A stretch of DNA of 64,000 bases from Flavobacteriales bacterium UBA5081 (GTDB taxonomy: Bacteria > Bacteroidota > Bacteroidia > Flavobacteriales_E > Vicingaceae): positions 136,097-200,096 of the forward strand of contig DIAJ01000003.1 in NCBI GenBank assembly GCA_002415785.1. Reading direction: 5' to 3'. This document shows, piece after piece, positions 58,273 to 64,000 of the stretch. Each line of letters begins with the position of its first letter. Positions within the stretch are counted from its first letter, which is position 1. The translations under genes and the position numbers were made by a program. The notes under the pieces are model-generated. The model was not told where the DNA came from and did not search any database. It saw only the letters and a list, made by a program, of their open reading frames with translations.

Positions 58273-58962
58273 TTACCCTTCAGCCACAGCCATGGTCAAC
58301 AAGCTCAATTTCACCCCCGGTATTTGCAATAATTGACTTCCGCAGGCTTCTAAAGTGGAACCGGTAGTCAGCACATCATCAACCAGCAATATGTGCTTGC
58401 CCCTATATTCAGGAATTCTTTCCATGTTGAGTTTGAAACTTGAATCTACATTTTGCCATCGTTTAAAACGGCTTTTTTTAGTCTGCGACTCTGTGTGAAT
58501 CTCTTTTGTAATCAGCTCTAAATCAATCTTGATTTGAATAGCATCGGAAATGCCCTCTGCAATAAAATAACTTTGATTGTAGCCTCTTTTTTTTAATTTT
58601 AGCTTATGAATAGGAATTGGCACAATGGAATCAATTCCTTCAAAAAATCCTTTTTCTTTTAGTTCAAAAGCAGCCATTTGCCCAAGTGTATAACCAATTT
58701 CTTTAACCCCTTTGTATTTAAAATGGTGAATCAAACGCTGTACTTTACCGCTTTTTTGAAACTGAAGAAATGAAGTTGCACGTTCAAGCGGTAAACGGCC
58801 CCAAAACATTTTTTGAATAGGATTCTCCTTTCGATCATAGGCTTCGGTTCTGGGCAAAGAGTGCCGACATTGCAAGCAAATATGTTCAAAGTTTTTACTC
58901 AGGGGCTTGCCACAAGCAAAACAAACTTTTGGGTAAAACAACTGAAATACAGAGCCAATCAC
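58273..58962 (-). CDS. comF: ComF family protein (phosphoribosyltransferase-like)
   Basis: 229 residues from a GTG start. The N-terminal zinc-finger-like motif has Cys14, Cys17, Cys29 and Cys32 (CFACGKPL...ICLQCRHSLP). The C-terminal PRTase domain has the PRPP loop HILLVDDVLTTGSTLE. HFKYKGVKEIGYTLG and VPIPIHKLKLKKRGYNQS are family hallmarks. ComF acts with DNA uptake/recombination in competent bacteria. The 126-base gap before the next gene (58147-58272) has a small AAGCG/CGCTT hairpin (58179-58192) and no gene. Confidence 0.93.
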   Translation of the reverse strand: MIGSVFQLFYPKVCFACGKPLSKNFEHICLQCRHSLPRTEAYDRKENPIQKMFWGRLPLERATSFLQFQKSGKVQRLIHHFKYKGVKEIGYTLGQMAAFELKEKGFFEGIDSIVPIPIHKLKLKKRGYNQSYFIAEGISDAIQIKIDLELITKEIHTESQTKKSRFKRWQNVDSSFKLNMERIPEYRGKHILLVDDVLTTGSTLEACGSQLLQIPGVKLSLLTMAVAEG

Positions 58963-59044
58963 CGACTAAAAGTAGCAAGAATTTGATTTTTCTCAAAATC
59001 TGATGTGAAAATTTAGAATTATTCTATCTTCGAAAAAAATACAA

Positions 59045-60025
59045 ATGAACAAATTCGCTTTACTTCTCATCCTTAGCCTAGCAATTTTTGCTTGTCAAAC
59101 TACAGCTCAAAAAGATAAGCCTAACAACAAAAAAGAATTGGTTTATGGACTTGCGATTCACGGTGGAGCCGGTAATCTGGTAAAAGGAAAAATATCAGAC
59201 AGCTTGGAGCAGGCTTATTTAGCTAAATTAAAAGAAGCTACTGAAGTCGGTTATGCTGTTTTAGAAAGTAATGGCAGCAGCTTAGATGCGGTGGTGGCTG
59301 CGATTGAAATATTGGAAAATTCTCCGCTTTTTAACGCAGGTAAAGGGGCTGTTTTTACTCATGAAGGTAAAAATGAGTTGGACGCCTCAATTATGAATGG
59401 CAGTAATTTGCAAGCTGGAGCTGTAGCCGGAGTGAGCCGAATTAAAAACCCAATTAAAGCTGCTAGGGCAGTTATGGAAAAATCAAAACATGTAATGCTA
59501 AGTGGAAAGGGAGCAGAAGAATTTGCAGCTTCAGTGGGTTTAGATACAGTTTCTCCAACTTATTTTTTTACCCAAAAAAGGTTTGAGTCTCTGCAAAGGG
59601 CTATCTCAGCAGAAAAGCACGGCACAGTGGGAGTGGTTTGTTTAGACAAAAAGGGGAATTTGGCTGCCGGCACTTCAACCGGTGGAATGACCAACAAAAA
59701 GTTTGGCAGAATTGGTGATTCACCCATTATTGGTGCAGGGACTTATGCCGATGAAAATTGTGCGGTTTCTTGCACAGGACATGGAGAGTATTTTATTCGC
59801 TATGCGGTAGCTTATGATGTTGCTGCTCAAATAAAGTATGCCCAAAAATCGTTAAAACAAGCAACGGAAGAAATAATTAATACCAAACTAAAAAATGCAG
59901 GAGGCTCCGGAGGCTTAATTGCCATGGATAAAGATGGAAATATAAGTATGCCTTTTAACACTTCCGGAATGTTTCGCGCTTTTAAAACCAATCAAAAGGA
60001 AACACAAGCTTTTATTTTTGACTAA
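59045..60025 (+). CDS. Isoaspartyl peptidase/L-asparaginase, lipoprotein form
   Basis: A 326-residue Ntn hydrolase. The lipobox LSLAIFAC with Cys17 predicts a lipoprotein, unlike the cytoplasmic E. coli IaaA. AIHGGAGNL opens the domain, FNAGKGAVFTHEGKNELDASIM is the alpha-subunit core, and the autocleavage nucleophile Thr194 lies in KHGTVGVVCLDKKGNLAAGTSTGGMTNK. GDSPIIGAGTYAD and CTGHGEYFIRY form the active-site loops. It hydrolyses beta-aspartyl dipeptides or asparagine in the periplasm. Confidence 0.9.
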   Translation: MNKFALLLILSLAIFACQTTAQKDKPNNKKELVYGLAIHGGAGNLVKGKISDSLEQAYLAKLKEATEVGYAVLESNGSSLDAVVAAIEILENSPLFNAGKGAVFTHEGKNELDASIMNGSNLQAGAVAGVSRIKNPIKAARAVMEKSKHVMLSGKGAEEFAASVGLDTVSPTYFFTQKRFESLQRAISAEKHGTVGVVCLDKKGNLAAGTSTGGMTNKKFGRIGDSPIIGAGTYADENCAVSCTGHGEYFIRYAVAYDVAAQIKYAQKSLKQATEEIINTKLKNAGGSGGLIAMDKDGNISMPFNTSGMFRAFKTNQKETQAFIFD

Positions 60026-60108
60026 GTACCTTAAATCAACTCCTATAAGTTGAACAATAATTCCCTTTGGTATTCAGTTCTAAGAATTATATTTGCAAAA
60101 AAGGAGAA

Positions 60109-61050
60109 ATGGCAGAAATTGAAGGAAAGAACAGCTTAAAAGTCGACAAAGAGCAGGCAAGAGCAACTAATCGAGTACTGATTAGCATCATTGTATTGCT
60201 ATCATTGGCTTTGGGCTTTACTTTGTGGAAGTACTTTGAACTTCGAAAAGATTTCGCTCAAAGAGGTTCTGAAGTAGAAGTTTTAAATGATGAAAGAGCT
60301 GAACTACAAAATGAACTTGAAGAAATGCTCCATGGTTTTGATAGTTTAGAAACCGATAACGATTCTATGAAAGTGGAGTTATCTAACCGTAGACAAGAAG
60401 TGGAAGAGTTGTTGGCCAAGGTGAAAGATAAAGACTACGCCATTTACAAGCTTCGCAAAGAAACCAAAACACTGCGAACCATTATGAGAGGCTATGTGGT
60501 AACTATAGATTCTCTCAATACTTTAAATGTGGGTTTGCGAATGGAGAATGAAGAGGTTAGACGAACATTGTCTGAGGAGCGAACCAAAGCCAAAAAACTA
60601 CAACAAACGAATGAAAACCTTTCCAGTAAGGTAGAAATAGCCAGTCGCTTGAGCGTAAAGGATGTTTCTGTTTTTGGTGTAAAAGTAAAGCGAGACATGA
60701 CCGGAAAAGAGGTGGATCGAGCTAGGCGAACTGACAAGCTTAGAATCTGCTTTACGGTTGAGGAAAATAAAGTGGCTCCCAAAGAAAAGAAAGATCTTTA
60801 CCTCCGAATCATTGCGCCTGATGGCAGCATTTTAACGCCGGGCGATGGTGATGAATATCGTTTTGAATTGAATGGTCAAATGACGTATTATTCAGATATG
60901 AAAACCATTGACTATGATGGAAAAGTTAAAGAATATTGCATGGACTGGGCTAAACCAGGCGAAGACTATGAAGTCCTTTCAGGAGAGTATAAATTCTTTT
61001 TGTTTGCCGAAGATTACGAAATGGCATCCTTTAGTTATGAGTTGAAATAG
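60109..61050 (+). CDS. Membrane-anchored coiled-coil protein of unknown function
   Basis: 313 residues from the ATG at 60109, which has AAGGAG 8 bases upstream; an upstream TTG frame is rejected. A short basic N-terminus, one membrane helix (about 21-43, VLISIIVLLSLALGFTLW), a long coiled coil (about 50-190, heptad-rich with ELQNELEEML and REEVEELLAK-like runs) and a C-terminal beta-rich domain (about 200-313; KLRICFTVEENKVA, DLYLRIIAPDG). A conserved type in Bacteroidota; I do not recognise a named family. Confidence 0.75.
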   Translation: MAEIEGKNSLKVDKEQARATNRVLISIIVLLSLALGFTLWKYFELRKDFAQRGSEVEVLNDERAELQNELEEMLHGFDSLETDNDSMKVELSNRRQEVEELLAKVKDKDYAIYKLRKETKTLRTIMRGYVVTIDSLNTLNVGLRMENEEVRRTLSEERTKAKKLQQTNENLSSKVEIASRLSVKDVSVFGVKVKRDMTGKEVDRARRTDKLRICFTVEENKVAPKEKKDLYLRIIAPDGSILTPGDGDEYRFELNGQMTYYSDMKTIDYDGKVKEYCMDWAKPGEDYEVLSGEYKFFLFAEDYEMASFSYELK

Positions 61051-61061
61051 GATTTTCTAAG

Positions 61062-61583
61062 TTGATTGAAATTAGAAAAATACAAGCAAACGAAGCGGTT
61101 GAGCTACAAAATATAGCCAAGCAAACTTTTAAAGAAACCTTTAGCTCAGAAAATTCAACTGAAAACCTAGAGCAATACCTCGAAAATAGCTTTACACTTC
61201 AAAAAGTGGAAAGCGAAATAAACAATCCTGACTCTGCCTTCTATTTTGCGACTGAAGACAAGCATATTACAGCATATTTGAAAATTAACCTAGAGGATGC
61301 TCAAACAGAAATACGAACTAAGAATACGATGGAGCTAGAGCGTATTTATGTGCTTAAAAATCATCAAGGAAAAGGAATAGGAAAACTGTTATTACAAAAA
61401 GCAATTGAACTGGCAAAGCAAAATAAAGTAAACTTCTTGTGGCTGGGTGTTTGGGAGAAAAACCATTCTGCTATTTCCTTTTATGAAAAGTATGGCTTTG
61501 TCAAATTTGATCAACATATTTTTACACTAGGCAAAGAGGAACAAGTTGACGTTATGATGAAGTTGGAAATTGGCGAGCTGTAA
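61062..61583 (+). CDS. GNAT-family acetyltransferase
   Basis: 173 residues from a TTG start; no ATG is near. IRKIQANEAVELQNIAKQTF is the usual start of this clade. The acetyl-CoA motif A is LERIYVLKNHQGKGIGKLLLQKAIELA (about 92-118) with the R/QxxGxG/A loop QGKGIG. LWLGVWEKNHSAISFYEKYGF closes it. Likely acetylates a small molecule, peptide or protein; the substrate is unknown. It lies 11 bases after the coiled-coil gene. Confidence 0.88.
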   Translation: MIEIRKIQANEAVELQNIAKQTFKETFSSENSTENLEQYLENSFTLQKVESEINNPDSAFYFATEDKHITAYLKINLEDAQTEIRTKNTMELERIYVLKNHQGKGIGKLLLQKAIELAKQNKVNFLWLGVWEKNHSAISFYEKYGFVKFDQHIFTLGKEEQVDVMMKLEIGEL

Positions 61584-61628
61584 AATTATCGTAGTATAAC
61601 TCTTTGTAAAAAAGTGTTGAACTGCTAG

Positions 61629-61659
61629 TTGTAAGACAGACTAAACTTTTGTATATTTG
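61629..61659 (+). promoter_or_regulatory. Promoter of the parDE operon
   Basis: TTG (61629-61631), a 20-base spacer and TATATTTG (61652-61659) match the Bacteroidetes consensus 18 bases before the antitoxin ATG at 61677. Its closeness to the start makes it a natural site for autorepression by the antitoxin. Confidence 0.6.
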
Positions 61660-61676
61660 AATATAAATGATTTAAA

Positions 61677-61919
61677 ATGGCGAAAAATATATCACTTTCA
61701 CTCGGAAATTATTTTGAGCAATTTATTAATGAAGAGATTCAATCCGGCAGATATGCTTCAGCTAGCGAAGTAGTTCAATCAGCATTGAAACTATTGGAAA
61801 ACGAAGAAAGAAAAGAAGGGGAACTTATAAAAGCCTTAAAAAAAGGTGAAGAAAGTGGTTTTGTTGAAGATTTTGATCCTAAACAAAATTTAACTGACTT
61901 ACATCATAAACATTTATGA
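61677..61919 (+). CDS. parD: Type II antitoxin, ParD/CC2985 ribbon-helix-helix family
   Basis: 80 residues. The N-terminal RHH pattern NISLSLGNYFEQFINEEIQSGRYASASEVVQSALKLLENEE is the ParD signature (strand, then G-R-Y-A-S-A-S-E-V). The C-terminal part is disordered and acidic, as expected for the toxin-binding segment. It overlaps the toxin gene by 4 bases (ATGA). It would bind its own promoter and neutralise ParE. Confidence 0.93.
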   Translation: MAKNISLSLGNYFEQFINEEIQSGRYASASEVVQSALKLLENEERKEGELIKALKKGEESGFVEDFDPKQNLTDLHHKHL

Positions 61920-62218
61920 GTAAAAGCAAATATCGAATTAGTAAAGAAGCAATAAATGATTTAAATAGTATTTGGTTTTTCACATTTCAAAAATGGTCTA
62001 AAGAACAAGCTGATAGATATTATGATTTGATAATTGAAGAAATTAACTTTATTGCGAACAACTTTCTAACAGGAAAACAATTAGAACAAAACAGAAAAGA
62101 TTATAGGGTAACAAAAGTTAAGTCTCATTTAATTTTTTACAGAAAGTCAGAAAGTGGGATTATAGAAATTGTAAGAATTTTACATAAAAGGATGGACATT
62201 AAAAAACGACTACAATAG
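61916..62218 (+). CDS. parE: Type II toxin, ParE/RelE family
   Basis: A 100-residue RelE-fold protein: YRISKEAINDLNSIWFFT at the start, QADRYYDLIIEEINFIA, GKQLEQNRKDYRVTKVKSHLIFYRK and the C-terminal IVRILHKRMDIKKRL with the typical HxRMD. ParE toxins usually inhibit DNA gyrase. The gene is translationally coupled to the antitoxin upstream. It converges with the outer-membrane-like gene after 55 bases. Confidence 0.92.
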   Translation: MSKSKYRISKEAINDLNSIWFFTFQKWSKEQADRYYDLIIEEINFIANNFLTGKQLEQNRKDYRVTKVKSHLIFYRKSESGIIEIVRILHKRMDIKKRLQ

Positions 62219-62273
62219 CTTTGAAGTCAGATGTTAAAATTATAACCCAAAAGCAACCTTCCCAAACTAACTT

Positions 62274-64000
62274 TTAAAAAAATGCTCGCAATTGCATCCC
62301 ACCGGTGTGAATAGTGCGAAGATCCTCTGACTTTCTACCACCGTAATTGAGGTTTAACTGTAAGCTATTAGAAAGGTTTCTTTGCCAAAGCAAATTCCAA
62401 GTAATGTTTCCACCGGGAGTTAATCCATCGAGCATTTCAAAAGCCAAAGAATTATTGGTGGTGCTGTTAAACACTATGTCGATGTATTGCAAGTTCAATG
62501 AAAAACTTCCTTTTCCGGCTTCGTTAAATCTAAACTCTACAGCCGCTGTTCTGTTGTATGAGTATTCACTGCCCAAAAGGTTCTCTCTTTCTGAGTAAAT
62601 CACAGAAATAGAAGTTCTGAATTTTACGGAAGGCTGATAGATTATTTCCGGCTCTGCTTCTCGACTTTCAATGGTGTAATTTCTATTCTGAAAAAACTCG
62701 GAGCTGGTTCCTCTTTCCGACAAACTTGCTCGGCTTTCAACTGACAAAACGCGACTTAAATTATATCTTCCTCTAACTTCATGTTGAAGAATTTGCCGAC
62801 TCTCAAAGCCATTTGTCAGTAAGTTTTTGCTTTTGTTGTTTAAATAAAAATACTCGATTCCAAATTTTGAACTCAAACGATTAAAGTAAAGTGTATTTGA
62901 AAATGAGGAATTAATTGAAATCAAACTGCTATCTGAAACATTTGTATTTAAAGGATTGTAAGCGTCTTCTGCAATTTGTGTTTTGCGTTCAGCTCGATAA
63001 GCAGATTTATTAGAAAACTTTCCTAGCCATTTTCGCCAACCTTCTTCACCACTTAATAGCGCATTAGGCCGTAAAAATAACACTTGGTTAAATTGATTAC
63101 TAAACACGCGAATGTAATCATTGGTTGGAGTAAACACTTTAATGTAGTTGGCCTGAAACTGATTGTTGGCACCGGCTACCTCAAACTCATTTAACTCCTT
63201 AACTCCATTGTCATTATAATCATTCCACAAATGTGTTCCTTGTCCATCGTTTACTTCTAAAAAAGAAAACTCCCGTCTAAGTTCCTGTCCGCTGCCAATT
63301 TGATAAAAAGTATTTGAACTAATAAAGCCTTTCAGCGCTTTTGCATTGTACTCTAAGCGCCCCAACAACGTATTTTCAGGATCTTCAGTTGTTAACTCAT
63401 CTCTTTTAATGGTTAGTTTTCGGTAACCTAGTTTCCCACTCAATCTGCTTCGTGGATTTTTTGACATGCTAAAATCCAATTCAAAGTTTTCACTTTTCAT
63501 GGCGTAAGCTAAGTTGGTTCCTTGAGGGTAGTAATCGTAAATCTCACTATACCCTAAACGATACATATTTGCATCGCTGCTGTCACCTCTTTCTATAAAT
63601 GCTTTCCAAATTATTCTGTCAAAACTGCTGCTCTGCAAACTGTCGGAATCTTCTTTGTAAAAAAGGATTCTCTCCTCCTCTAAGTAGCCACCTATTTTAT
63701 AATTTCCAATTTCTTGAGTAGCGGTAGTGTAATGCCTTAAAAACTCACTGTTGTTTAAAGCGTCGGCTTGTAGGTAACTCCCACGGGAACGAATATTGAA
63801 CCCTTTTTTACTGAAGTTTCCCGAATAACCATGTTGTGCACCGTCATAATCATTTCCCTTTAAAAAAGCACCTAATTCATAATTAAAAAAGTTTTGAGCA
63901 GAAGAAAGTCCAGTACTAGCGCGAAGCAACTGTTCTCTCCCGTTTAACTGAAGACCTCTAATGTTCCAGTCCCGGTCAAATTCAACATCTCTGTAGCGTT
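62274..64000 (-). CDS. Outer-membrane/cell-surface-like protein, C-terminal part (N-terminus outside window)
   Basis: The frame is open to the right edge; at least 575 C-terminal residues are visible. The sequence is rich in alternating aromatic/polar strands typical of a beta-barrel: GKLGYRKLTIKRDELT, KSAYRAERKTQIAED, SFSLNLQYIDIVFN. It ends in MQLRAFF; a C-terminal Phe is usual for barrel proteins. A GTHLWNDYNDNGVKELNEF motif near the middle (about 63180-63240) is Asp/Asn-rich and might bind Ca2+. The first visible Met/Leu start at 63929 is internal. No family name is assigned; it could be part of a large Bacteroidota surface protein. Confidence 0.7.
   Translation of the reverse strand, partial: RYRDVEFDRDWNIRGLQLNGREQLLRASTGLSSAQNFFNYELGAFLKGNDYDGAQHGYSGNFSKKGFNIRSRGSYLQADALNNSEFLRHYTTATQEIGNYKIGGYLEEERILFYKEDSDSLQSSSFDRIIWKAFIERGDSSDANMYRLGYSEIYDYYPQGTNLAYAMKSENFELDFSMSKNPRSRLSGKLGYRKLTIKRDELTTEDPENTLLGRLEYNAKALKGFISSNTFYQIGSGQELRREFSFLEVNDGQGTHLWNDYNDNGVKELNEFEVAGANNQFQANYIKVFTPTNDYIRVFSNQFNQVLFLRPNALLSGEEGWRKWLGKFSNKSAYRAERKTQIAEDAYNPLNTNVSDSSLISINSSFSNTLYFNRLSSKFGIEYFYLNNKSKNLLTNGFESRQILQHEVRGRYNLSRVLSVESRASLSERGTSSEFFQNRNYTIESREAEPEIIYQPSVKFRTSISVIYSERENLLGSEYSYNRTAAVEFRFNEAGKGSFSLNLQYIDIVFNSTTNNSLAFEMLDGLTPGGNITWNLLWQRNLSNSLQLNLNYGGRKSEDLRTIHTGGMQLRAFF

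Noticed and set aside
1..64000. CRISPR array, rRNA operon or riboswitch
   Set aside because: No spacer-repeat pattern, no conserved rRNA segments and no recognised riboswitch core was seen. The only tandem repeats are the coding repeats and the short TTTAGA run.

Overview
The window looks like chromosomal DNA of a member of the Bacteroidota, most likely a flavobacteria-like marine lineage. The DNA is A+T-rich. The genes include several secreted proteins with type IX secretion (T9SS) C-terminal sorting domains, a PorP/SprF homologue, a long plant/Bacteroidetes-type IspG, a Bacteroidetes-type sdhCAB operon, and promoters of the TTG/TTTG-N19..20-TAnnTTTG class. I cannot name the genus from sequence alone.

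Region 1 (1-14.2 kb) is mostly housekeeping: the 5' part of a secreted adhesin-like gene (cut by the window), a CPA1 Na+/H+ antiporter, ispG, a small sorting-domain-like ORF, an alpha/beta hydrolase, an M24 aminopeptidase P, sdhCAB, and a transaminase/omega-amidase pair. Region 2 (14.2-29.5 kb, minus strand) reads as one T9SS surface operon: a 3095-residue LamG/Fn3 protein with a type A sorting domain, a 1417-residue cadherin-repeat protein with a type B sorting domain, a PorP/SprF-like protein with a coiled-coil tail, and a SPOR-like coiled-coil protein.

Region 3 (29.7-52.5 kb, almost all plus strand, tightly packed and visibly more A+T-rich) is a large glycan/secondary-metabolite cluster. 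It holds an acyl carrier protein and KAS III, five GT-A-like glycosyltransferases, an N-acetyltransferase, a sugar aminotransferase, a Wzm/Wzt-type ABC exporter, two methyltransferases, three phytanoyl-CoA dioxygenase-like oxygenases, an SDR, a P450 fused to a DxDD-containing terpene-cyclase-like domain, a UbiA-type prenyltransferase, an asparagine-synthase-like amidotransferase, an NDP-sugar epimerase and a TMTC-like membrane protein with TPRs. Two genes inside it run antisense (32.3-33.2 kb and 37.8-38.5 kb). The unexpected part is the SDR / P450-DxDD / UbiA block, which suggests that a prenyl or terpenoid moiety is made or attached within a surface-glycan pathway. This is the best candidate for an undescribed system here.

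Region 4 (52.5-64 kb) returns to housekeeping: prs-rplY-pth, a tRNA-Leu(CAA) preceded by a broken tRNA-Leu relic carrying a palindromic insertion, an isoprenylcysteine-methyltransferase-like protein, an Ig-like lipoprotein, a free methionine-R-sulfoxide reductase, ComF, a lipoprotein-type isoaspartyl peptidase, a coiled-coil membrane protein, a GNAT, a ParDE toxin-antitoxin pair and the 3' part of an outer-membrane-like protein that runs off the window. No gene-free stretch exceeds 300 bases. I saw no insertion sequence, integrase, rRNA or CRISPR array.
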